DNA of 64,000 nucleotides from Margaritispora aquatica (Eukaryota; Ascomycota; Leotiomycetes; Helotiales; Discinellaceae): contig VJWN01000009.1 in assembly GCA_007644065.1 (NCBI GenBank), positions 124,001 through 188,000 on the forward strand, read 5' to 3'. The notes below the pieces were generated by a model, which worked only from the letters and a program-made list of their open reading frames with translations, ran no database searches and had not been told where the DNA came from. Each line of letters opens with the position of its first letter. Position 1 is the first letter of the stretch. Shown here in pieces: positions 11,264 through 22,400 of the stretch. The position numbers and the translations under genes were made by a program.

Positions 11264-14200
11264 ATGGCCTTCCGCGAAGATGACGAAAGTATGATGGCTC
11301 CTGTCGAAGCCACAATCGCATTGTCTCATGTAGATGGAATATCAGACAGTGTTCGCGCAAGAGAACTATACCGGTATGCCTTGCCTGTCCTGAGTCTTCG
11401 ATGTCAATCTGCCAGATATTCATACTGACATGGCCCTTTTGCAGATATTACCAACCAAATGCGCCAGTCAACTCAGAGGCATGTTTTGTCTCGCCCGATA
11501 CCACTTCATTGGATCCCAAAGAATCAGTCAGGGAAATTGGAGTCAAGTCGAATGTCACCTCGTCAAAGATATCATCCCCGGATACGGCATTAACTGCTTT
11601 TTGTCAACTCACAACATGGAGAACGGTTAGTTGGCCCGCCTCTGCCACCAGAAAATCATATAGGCTTGTTCTAAGACCACCGTTTTTCAAAGTCTCTGTC
11701 GATAGACAGCTTCTAAATTATTCTTCCCATTGTATCCCTACTTCCCGGCACTAACACCGTTGCAGGGGGCTCAAAGAGCAATGATTAGGTGTGACTTACA
11801 TACATACAACCGTTATTCTGATGACTAATGTAATTCTAGTCTTATTGACGCAGAAACGCAATACTTTATTGCCGAGAGCACACGAACTATTGACCTGACT
11901 GATGTCAACAAACACGCTCCTGGAGACGAAATATGGATGGGCTGCAGTAGTGTTACAAAGGCTGGACGTCTCTGTGAAAGGTTAGCGCCCGAACTCGTCC
12001 AATTACCTCTCACTAACATAGAAGAACAATTGCCGTTCCACCTACCTCAGATGGTGGCTACCCATGCTTTGTCGTAAGCGATCTTAGCAAGGACGATCGT
12101 TTTAGCCAGCTTCCGTTCGTTACGGGACCTCCTTTTCTCAAATTCTATGCTGGAGTTCCATTATTAACTGCCAGAGGTATCCCCATTGGATCACTTTTCA
12201 TCGTCGACGATCGTGCCAACCACGAAGCTGCTAGCGATGGCTGGAATGCTGACAAGCTGCATTTTATGGGTACAATGGCGAAAACGATCATGCGTCATAT
12301 GGAGATGGTTAGAGAAGTGGAAGAACACCGACGGGGCATGAAGATGAGTCGTGGACTGGCGTCGTTCGTGGAAGGTCGTGCAGAACTTGCAGAGGCAGAG
12401 ACGGATATGGAGAACACACGCAATACTGAGGGCTCCAAGATAGCAGGTCAATTCGAGGATGCTGATATCAAGACGATTCGTTCCCATCGCTCTGGCAAAG
12501 GCTCGACCACTTCCAATACGAAATCTGCTATTAACACTAGTCGCACCGAAGAGGAATATTCAGCAGCGCTGTTGAAAACAGAAGAGACTCTTTTCGCTTT
12601 ATCGAAGGAACATGACCCTTTAGCGCATCGCCCAGATCTTGAAGAACAGCATAGCTATGAAAGCACGAGTGTAGCTTTGTCTAGCCCTCGAGGGACAGTT
12701 GAAATATCTCCTGCTTCTCCTAAGGAAGATCTCTCTGAATCGACAGCGATGAAGTTATTGTTTTCACGTGCCGCAAATCTGATTCGAGAAGCCTTCGAGG
12801 TTGATGGTGGAGCTGTGTTCTTTGATGCCCAGACAGGATTTAGTAGCGAGATGGGTCGAGAATCACGTGATGTCCATCATCTGCCATCATTTGCTGATGA
12901 TCTGTATAACGACAGCCCGGGAGAAGGTCTTACAAGTGACACCGAGGTCAATTCATCTCACGAGCAGCTGTACGACGAGACAGAACTTGATAGCTCCTTG
13001 CCGCATCTTCCGTCCGTAGGAAATAGCCCACCAGACATCGGCGAGGGAAAGTTTTCAAGGACTACCAAGGAGACCAAAAAAACGGCTGAAGTTCTTGGGT
13101 TTTCTACTCCCCAAGTGTCATCAGTTCATGGAGATTCATTGCCAGGACCAGCATCATTTTCATCTGTTGGTGAGAAGGCCTTGGCCACTTTGCTTAGGCG
13201 ATATCCACGAGGGAAATTATGGACATTTGATTCTGATGGAACAATCAGTTCTTCTTCAGAAGAGGAGTATCGAAACCGTACAGCAAAAGATTCTGCTCAG
13301 GAGACCAGGGATCTTCGGCGACGTAAGCTGCGAAGTGTCAAGACTAAAAGTGATGCTAAATTTTTGGCTCGGCATTTCCCTGGAACCAGACAGTTGCTTT
13401 TTATTCCCCTGTGGGATAGCGGACATGGACGATGGATGAGTGGATGCTTTGTATGGTCGACTGAAGCCACAAGAGTTTTGTCCAAACATAGTGAACTGGG
13501 ATTTCTAACTGCGTTCGGCAACTCTGTCATGGCCGAGTGGGCACGTATCGATACGGAAACAGCAGATCAGAAGAAGGGCGATTTTATAAGTTCGGTGAGC
13601 CATAACCCCCGCTGCCGATTCTTCCTGTTCTTAGACATCAGCTAATCGGGTTTCCTGAAGGTTTCACACGAATTACGAAGCCCACTTCATGGCATTCTTG
13701 CCAGTGCCGAGTTCTTGGACGAGATGACTGAGGGTCGTGCTAAACAGCTCGTGGAGACAATCGATAGCTGTGGACGGACATTACTGGACACCATTAACCA
13801 CATTTTGGATTACTCAAAGATCAATGTCTTTGAAAGGAATTGGGTTAGTATTCTTCTTTCATGGTGTACAATACTCGTAATAGCGAGTTTTTCTCACCAC
13901 ATCCCCAAGCCTTTAATTTCCAACATTACCTTCACTAACGCCATGATAGCGGAAAACTAAGCGAGGTAGTGCGGTTCCATTTTCAGTGTCGAAAAGTGGC
14001 CCACTCGCCTCCAGACAGAACGATATGCCAATGCTAAACTTGTTTCAAGAGATCAATCTCTCTGTGTTATGCGAGGAAGTGGTTGATAGTGTGTTTGCTG
14101 GCTCTGTTTTCCAAAATGCGACCCAAAAAAGTTTCGATATGGTTTCGGCTCAGGGAAAGATGTCGGATGTAAGGACCGAGGAAATTACTGGGACTCATCA

Positions 14201-16104
14201 AATTCAGGCTGCTGGTGTCTCGGTTATACTCGATGTAGATCTTCAGAATTACCTTTTCATCACTCAACCTGGAGCACTTCGCCGATTGATCATGAATCTC
14301 CTAGGCAACGCCCTCAAATACACCTCTCACGGATATGTTCGGATCAGGCTAGAAGCAAAAGAAATGGAAGATTTGTACAGCCCTGGGAGTAGCCAAGGGG
14401 TCGCTCGATCACAAGTTATTCTGACAATAACTGATACGGGCAAAGGAATCACCCCAGAGTTCTTACGCTCTAAACTATTTATGCCGTTCGCCCAGGAAAA
14501 TTCATTATCCAGTGGCACAGGCCTAGGACTTTCCATTGTTCGGAAAATTGTTGCGCTTCTAGAAGGAGATATCACGATAGACAGCGAAGTAGGACGCGGT
14601 ACACAAGTCCAAGTGAAACTTCCTCTACTCCGAGAGATGCCAAAAACTGCGGATTCCGCCAATTCCGCAGGTTCAAATTCAACGACATCAATGTCAAAAG
14701 ACGTAGACGAGTCGATTTCTTCACTGAAATCTCGTGTGATGGGTCAAAAAGCTTCTTTGTATGGCTTCGACAATGAATCGAAAGACCCCGTTTTGCGGAA
14801 AATGGGAAATATACTAAAAGCTAGCGTATCAAACTTCCTGACACACTGGTACGGCATGCAAATCATCAGCATGGAGCGCAGCCCCGACTTTGTCATCTGT
14901 AATGAAGCTACTCCGGCACTTATCAAAGGCTTGACCCAAAAGTTTGGAAAGAATTGCTTTTCAATTATCGTTCTATGCTCTCATAGCTTGAGGTTTGATC
15001 AATTTGAGGTTGAACACAACCTGAGTTTTGTCGCAAAACCGGTTGGACCCTTGAAATTTGCGAAAGCAATATTACACAGCTTGGGTGCTGCTCCTGCACC
15101 GCCCACTCCAGGTGAGCGGGTAGTTGTTCCTGAGAATACAGACCTGAGCACAGTATTTGAAGAACTCACGTTGAGCCCACGAGTATGTTTGATTACTACC
15201 CCTTCTGACTATGCGTTCTCAGTTGCTCACATTGATATAAATGCTAACACTTGAAGCAGGGTGGCGAAGTGTTGGACAATACACGCATGGCAGCAGACAG
15301 CGCAAATGCACGAAAGGCATTAGAAACGCCGACACCGAATGCAACCACGGAGAAGGCTCCAGAGTTTCCTTTTCCAAACTTGGGCGAGATCGCCAGCTCT
15401 TCAATTTCGCCCACACAAGCACGCTTCCCATCGCGAGAAATCGTGTTGGAGAGTCCTGCAGCGATAACACCTTCTACTCTTAAAAATATTGTCCCGTCGA
15501 AAAATGAGGTGGCAGCGAAGGTCAAATTCCCAACAATTCTTGTTGTTGACGATAATCATATTAATTTGAGCCTCCTATCGACATATCTCAATCGTCGAAA
15601 GTATGAAACGGTCCATGAAGCCCAGAATGGCCTAGAAGCTGTGCAACAATTCGAAAAACATCCTAGTGGTGGATATGATGTGATTTTTATGGATATAACA
15701 AGTAGGTCTATCCTGATTGGGTTTTCAAGGATCGCTGAATCACTTCATCTCGATGTCTCATTTCATTTCCAAGTGTAACCCTACCTGCCCTTTCCACAGA
15801 CTAATGCTTCACAGTGCCCATCCTCGACGGATTTGAAGCTACTCGCTTGATACGAGCCATCGAAGAGAAACGAAGAAGGAAATCTACTTCAAATCTGAAA
15901 GAGAACGACTCATTGAGGGCACCGGCATTGATCATCGCCTTCACAGGCCGGTCAAGTATGGAGGACCAAACTGAGGCAGTGAGATCTGGTATTGATCTCT
16001 TCATGACGAAGCCAGTGGCGTTCAAGGAGGTGGGAAGGATCATCGACAACTGGCTTGCGAATAAGGAGCGGGAAGCGAAAGGCTTGCAAGATGTAGTTGC
16101 TTGA
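11264..16104 (+). CDS. Hybrid histidine kinase with N-terminal GAF domain
   Basis: A two-component phosphorelay sensor. Nine exons read in frame: 11264-11373, 11445-11625, 11767-11789, 11840-11980, 12022-13594, 13661-13843, 13950-15182, 15260-15701 and 15815-16104, giving 1391 residues. A GAF domain spans about 85-250. A long disordered region precedes the H-box SHELRSPLHG, whose phospho-accepting His is about residue 679. The ATPase domain has NLLGNALKY (about 853), DTGKGI (about 899) and GTGLGLSIV (about 926). Residues about 1001-1116 look like a receiver fold without its Asp. A complete receiver follows, with VVDDN (about 1243), phospho-acceptor Asp in VIFMDITMP (about 1293, built across the last intron) and Lys in FMTKPV (about 1361). 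No transmembrane segment is seen, so it is probably cytosolic. It likely feeds the Ypd1/HOG-type relay. I do not assign a fungal HHK group. The third exon is only 23 nt. Confidence 0.9.
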
Positions 16105-18170
16105 GGTCTGGGGTTACATTTTAAGCGGCATTTGCACATTGTCGAGAGCGGTGTAGCATATGGATAAGGCGTTGGTAGCAGTGGAATGCTGCGGTTTTCA
16201 GGGGATCCTTCTAGGCTAGAGGGATCTGGATGATACCACTAGATGATATGGGAACAAAAGGCGTTATGGTTGGACTTTCACCACGCCTAATGAGCCTTTG
16301 GCCTGTTTTGATTCGAAGGAGACTCAATGTGCTACCAAAGGGATAGGTTTTCAGTGTAGGTGTTATGGAGGGGTAATTGGGGTGTCTATCAGCTAAAATA
16401 GCTGGGATTCCATGAATGGCTAGGGAGGAGATTAGAAGAAGAATGAAAGAGAAGCTAGCTATCGAAGAGACTTGTCCCCACTAAGCATAGAACTGGATGA
16501 ATATGGAATCCAAAGAACTCAAACATCCGTGCTCAGATACACCACAAGATGATAAATTCAAGAATTAGTGACGCTCACACATGCAAAACAAAATCCTCTC
16601 TATGTACAACAAATAATCGCACGGCCATTTTTCAGATTCCCATCAATTTCCATGACAAGTTCTAGGATTTCGGACACATAAAGAAGACTCCTAGACTAAA
16701 GACTAACGGCATGCCCAAACCTCAACCTTAAATATCTCTAATGACAGGACCTCCAGCTCGAAGAACCTCACGACCCACAAGCAATTAGAGATCCCCTATC
16801 CTTCAACGTTGCTAAATAAAGGCATCACCCCCAGTAGTAATTGCTCTGCACAAGTTCTAACTAGTGCTATGAAAGCGTACAAAGGAGCCGTTGCGCACTC
16901 AACTGCTTTCGCTTCGGAGTCAAGTGGATATATAAGCATGCACAGATGATAGAGCATGGTAGATGAGCGTGGTCACTTGCTTTCGTCATGACTAGAAATG
17001 TTGGTGCTGGAAGAAGGTGGTAACCTTTGAGATGGCCACCTACTCGAATGCAAGTGGCATGAGTTCCGAATCTTCGAGAAGAAGTAGCTGCGATGCTGAT
17101 GTCTGGGTGAGATAGAGGGTAGAAAGCGAGGACGCGTCGAGTTCTCTATCGCAGATTGGCTGCTAGCGCGCGCTCTCCCGCACTTTGGGTGATGGAGTTG
17201 GTTAGGAGCGGACGAGGAACCTGGATTCAAGGCTGGTCGCTCAAATGCCTACCTAGAATTGGGCGCGAACGCACCGGATTGCAATTGATTATTTTCTTTC
17301 TGTGGCTGAACGACGAAGATCTTTACAGTGCGATGAGATGATCCGCGTGATTGGGACGCCTACGAGCGAGTGTCTCCAGCTTGGCCAAAACTCCATGGGA
17401 TTGACCTCCCTCGTCCGACCTGCAAGGAGGTGAAGCAACCTTGGAACTTTGAAGCCTTCCAAATAGTCTAATCACTTCAAAGTACAGGGTGTGGATTTAA
17501 GGTAAAATGATGCTTTAAAAATCATATTTGCTAGAGAGCCAAGGCGGGTCCGTGGCTCTAGAAAGAGCTCGGGAGTGACTTTATCTTCTGCCTTTGATAA
17601 GTCGCATTCTGTAAAGAATGAGGAAGGTGCCTGCATCTTTGTAATTGAAAAGTGTGACCGTCAGGAGCTGCCCTTTTTGGCATCTCGCTTAGTCCACTCA
17701 AGATAACCAACCACCTTAACTTGCGAGCTGTGATGGAGAGGTTTTAATGAAGTTCAAACTTCTATCCTCCACGTATATTTATAAATCCTAAATATCCTCC
17801 AATTCGAAAGAATGTGTTGTTGGATTCGTTCGATTACGATGAGGTGCGGGTGAGTTGCTTAGTTCTTGGCCTCCTTCAGTGTATGCGTTAGTCAATACTA
17901 CAAAAGTGATAACAATGCCGATCATACTCATCCAAGTCTATTTGTTACCTCTGATTATAAACTCGTATTCATCATATATTCTTTGATAGTTAACTGCCTA
18001 CCCTAACCAAGTTCCTTCGGGGTATTGTAGATGAAGGGTTCCTCCCAGAATGCGTTTCCAACCCCACTTTCGATATCACAACCAAAAAAAAAGGATTGAA
18101 AGTGCCGGGATTTCCCCGTTTTCCTTGCAACAACTGTTCATTGTTTAATGCGCAAAAATTCTGTAAATGC
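16105..18170. other. Intergenic, no protein gene seen
   Basis: About 2 kb of 3' flank and spacer with only short open frames. A run of A residues near 18084-18092 is present on the plus strand. Nothing with a recognisable domain was found on either strand. Confidence 0.45.
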
Positions 18171-18175
18171 AAAAA
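18171..18175 (-). terminator. Pol III terminator of tRNA-Val
   Basis: A run of five A residues on the plus strand (five T residues in the RNA-like strand) starts seven bases past the tRNA 3' end, the usual Pol III stop signal. Confidence 0.7.
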
Positions 18176-18181
18176 TGTTGC

Positions 18182-18279
18182 TGACCAAACTGAGGATTGA
18201 ACTCAGGACCTTGTCCGTACATTAGCACTCAAGAGTACATTTGTTAAGGACACGTGATAACCAACTACACCATCCGGCC
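18182..18279 (-). tRNA. tRNA-Val(AAC) with 24-nt anticodon-loop intron
   Basis: The minus strand folds as a tRNA. The acceptor stem is GGCCGGA with TTTGGTC; all seven pairs form but three are G-T wobbles. The A box TGGTGTAGTTGG and the T arm CTGAG-TTCAATC-CTCAG (intact B box) are present. The anticodon stem is TGTCC with GGACA and the anticodon is AAC in TTAACA, with a 24-nt intron after position 37 (the standard site) and C38 after it. The mature length is 74 nt with discriminator A. A T5 terminator follows. In the D stem the 13-22 pair is a mismatch. The wobble-rich acceptor stem leaves some room for a decaying copy, but all arms pair and the promoter boxes are good. Confidence 0.82.
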
Positions 18280-18746
18280 AATTTGTTGACTTCGGAGTTC
18301 GCGGGTGAATATATGTAGTTTACAAAACTCAAAACGTTCAAACTCAGCTCGGTTATCACCATTTTCAATCGGTCAAGGTATTTTTAAGGTCGGTTGATGA
18401 TATTTGCATGTGTCGAGAATTTGGGGCAATGACGATGAAGTGTTTATTGTCCCAAAACACTCAATGTGTTATCCCCTATTTTCTCAAGACTAAAAACTTC
18501 TAATATTCCTTTAGTTTATCAAGAGCGCTACATGAAAAGCACATAACTAGCCTGTCTTGCTCCCAAAATGGCTTTCTGTTCATTAAAGGAACAACATTAC
18601 TGCCTAACCTCCAGTGAGCGCCCTGATCGCACCATGCATTTTGAGAGCTCAAGAATCACTTTAAACACACGTCTAAAGTACATTTTTATACATACTACCA
18701 CCGATAATTCAGAAATGCCCGAAACTTCATATTCGATGAGCCTGTA

Positions 18747-19429
18747 ATGTCCGGCTTTACGTGCTTCAATAACCTCGCGACCGAGCTTCAGTTACTGATT
18801 TGGGAATGGGCTTGCTATATCCCCACAGACTTTGAACTTCGCGTCGAATATCTCAGGGATAAAAATTCACAATATGGTGAAACAACTAACACAAAGTGGA
18901 GCTAGTCATATAGTTCCCCGCTTGTGGTGCTTAAGTCACCCGCAGTTCACGCCAAGAAGTACCGCGGTGGTATAGCAACGACTTCGAACTCGATCGTTCT
19001 CATCACCAAGCGTTCAATGACCGACTGAAATATCCATACCCACATAACATATATGGAAACTTGGGCGCATTAAAGAATCACCACGTATCTGTTGTTTATA
19101 ACAACTAGGCGGTGGATGCGGTGATACTTCCACTTCCAATACATTTTCATCCTTGGTGGAAAGCCAAACATATTGGGTATTTTACGTAATTCAAGGCTGG
19201 TGGCTTGCGTCGTCTTGCATATAGTACAAACTTCAAACCAAAGCCGGCGAATAGATGCAACTTCTTATGTGCCCCAACCCTTCTCCCGTTGGGTCACAAG
19301 CTGGACGAGCTGTTCGTATTCGACACATCTTCAGTCACGCTTCGGGAGCGCACAAATGCACCCATGATATTGATTTCGTATACCGTATTTGGAGGTTCTG
19401 TGATAATATCTAATCTACTAAGGAATTGA
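18747..19429 (+). pseudogene. Decayed 2EXR-domain-like gene
   Basis: The plus strand starts with an ATG and an open frame reading FNNLATELQLLIWEWAC, the typical start of the fungal 2EXR domain (F-x-x-L-P-x-E-L-R-x-x-I-W). It stops at TAG 18903-18905. From about 18935 a different frame continues with VTRSSRQEVPRWYSNDFEL and reads on to 19429, interrupted by an in-frame TAG near 19108 and a TAA near 19187. The C-terminal part includes KLDELFVFDTSSVTLRERTN. No GT-AG intron removes the frame change or both stops. This is best read as a broken member of this large, fast-turning family of unknown function. The breaks look like point mutations plus a small indel. The family call rests on the N-terminal motif only. 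Confidence 0.5.
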
Positions 19430-22400
19430 GGATGCTCTCTCAGGAATGGAATATGCGGCAAGCAACGGTTGCGCGCCGGAGACACAACTACGCTTGCACC
19501 TTAATACAAGATTTCCAGATGTGCTTAAATATTTCAGGATTTTGCCAATCACTTCTCGCGCCTGGTGAAAATCTACCTGGTGTGATGGCAGTAGCAGCAG
19601 CAACATAGGGTCATATCATCTGATGATGAAGCTAACGCGTGCTGTAAATGTCAAACGCAGATGCATGCATCAACACATAATTTATTATTACTGTGTAGGA
19701 AGTTAGAGACATATCAGTCACAATGGATCTTCGAGAACCCACTGGTTTTGACATGACCTCTTTTTAATATGCTATGTGATTAGTGAAATTACTAGCCATT
19801 CCTGTAATATAATGGATCAATAATACCTTGAAGCGTTGCTAAGTGCGGTTGTGTTCAGTTGCATCGGAAAGGTAGGGTATCAGGCATACTGGTGTAACTG
19901 GGCTTAAGCGAAAAGCGCAATGGTCATAAGTGTCACTGTAACGTAGAGTTTGTGTTTTGGCGTTTAGATAAAGACTTTGTCTGAAGAACAGATAGAAGTA
20001 GGTGTTTCAAACCTCATGTTCTATCATTTAGTGTGATTGGTAAATTCAAGTAACGATATCATCGCAAGTAACGAAGGAGATATCGACACTGGGGTGAAGG
20101 TGACGTGAGAGACACCAACTTGACTGACATTCTGTTCTTTGAGCAAAGAATTAGCGCATTTCAGATCACGATCAGGGATTAATGCGACCCAATCTACTTA
20201 TTTAGATTAGTATCAGAACAGTATGTATTTCCTCTAAAATGCAGGCAGGGAGGTCACAGGTTCAGATTTCGTTTTTAGAGTAGCGAAATTAAACTTTACA
20301 GCCATGTAACCTCACTGCTTTAGTCAAGCAAGACTTCCAGCAACACAGCCATTGTTTTATGAAGGACTGTTGCTACTAGTGTAGTTGAAGCTCAATCTGC
20401 TCGGTGTGAAAGCTATTTGGCACATTTGACTTCTCACTCTAATTATGCAGTCATGTGATTCTCCTAGTGAAGACAGCAAAGGAACACTTCATCGCAGAAC
20501 CACATGAACGCCAACAAGAGAATCCCCATCCGTTTAGAAGTCATAGCCAGTGATCAAAGATTTCAACGTATTTTATTCTGAAGAGAGAAAAAAAGCACTA
20601 CACACCCTTACTCCAAATAGCCTATGTCTCAACCTCACGCAAACTTACTTGCCTCCAAATTCCTGGTCTCCCACCAAAGCTTACTCTCAATTCTAAATCA
20701 CCACCGAGAGGCCAGATAAGATGAAATTGAAAGTAAGTCCATTCTCGCGTGGCAGCTGCTGATTGCCAGTAAGAATTTCGCCGTGGTATAAGGTAGCTTA
20801 CCCCTGAGCGAACACAAGAGAAAATGAAGAAGCTTTCGCAAAGCTAAAATCATCGTGCAGGAACAGCTAGGTAGCATAGCTTCATATCTGTCCTCTTTTT
20901 CATATCTCTTGGTAATGTGTCACTTGGTTATCAGTCACTAGATCCGATCACCTGAGATGCGTCGTTATGGTTTCTGAGCAACGGATTTTCGAATCCGAAA
21001 TGATGAGTTAAAATTTGAGCACCATGGGTACTGGGTGAAAGGTCAGTGATTCTCAAGGCGCAAACACACAACGGTGGCCATGGGGGAGTCTTCTCATATA
21101 ACAAACACACGATGTGAGGTGCAGGAGAGTCTTAGGAATGCTAAGGGAAGTTTCATTCTTGTTGCGCTTGTTTAGAGAAAGCAGTAGCTACCTATTGCCA
21201 CCTAGAAGAATTCTTCCGTTGTCGATCTCTGAGAACCTACCATGCTGTCCTTTGCATGAGGGGCAAAGAAATGCTCACAACCTGATCGCCGTGCAGATCT
21301 TCCTTCCATCGTACCCAGACCAAATAAACGAGAAACCAACCAGATATGTAAATGCTATTTTTAACCTGAACAAACCACACCCACAAGACCAAATCAATGT
21401 ACTCGGTCTCAAGATCAAGATCTCAACTTGAGAAACCGAGATTACGGAATGCCCGATGAGGAATTCCACGCTGCTCCATTCGCTCACCCAAGTTTCGTAC
21501 GAAGAAGCGAATCCTCCTCAAGCAGCTCGGATCTGAGGGGCTTGCAGCACTCGCATCACCCGTGACACAAACCTTAACCCCGCCCCCAAACGGTGTCAAC
21601 AGCATTAGGAAGACCCTATTGGGCTTCTAGAAGACCGAAATCAGGCCACTTTGATATTCTTAAAAGCCAACCAGACGACGCCATCGCTACACAATGCGGC
21701 TCACCCGTCCGTCCTCTCGAGCATGAAACTTTGCCAAACTCACCACAGAACCGGATCTGGTAGTGGTATGAGAGGAGCCGTCTCGATTGTCGAGATAGAT
21801 TAGAGACACGAACGGCTCGTTGATGACCATGGTGAAGATGAGACGGGGAGAGAGGTTGGTGTTTCCCACTGGTAGGGTAGAGGAGCGAGAAAAGGTCGTT
21901 CTCGCCTAACCTCGGAATGATTTTAAGTGCGTAAGTCTACTATTATGGGAACAACGAGATTGGGAACCAAATAACATGGCGACATCCCACTGGGCCTTTG
22001 GATATGTCAGAATTCCAAAGAGGTCGAGAAAACGAGCCGCTATTGATGAAATTAGATCTCTCCAATGTATTTGCATATTCTCATCTCAAACTTTCTCGCC
22101 TTTGAACTTGGGGAGATCATCTCAATTCTCACGGCACTTACATCCGAAGCCTTCATGGTGCACAGCATTCGAAAGATATCGGTCCGATGAACTGAAATTC
22201 CCATGACTGAAGATAAGAAACTATTATAAGGTAACTTCGATGAATGATCGCGAATTTCCAACAGCAAAAAGCACGATCTCATGTGCACCAGCCTCATCCA
22301 TCAGCAAAACTCAACAATATAACGAGTCGCTCTGCTGCACGGTGTGGAATTTTCCAGTATACCAGTGTTAGGAATGAAGGCTAATTAGTGAACAAATATC

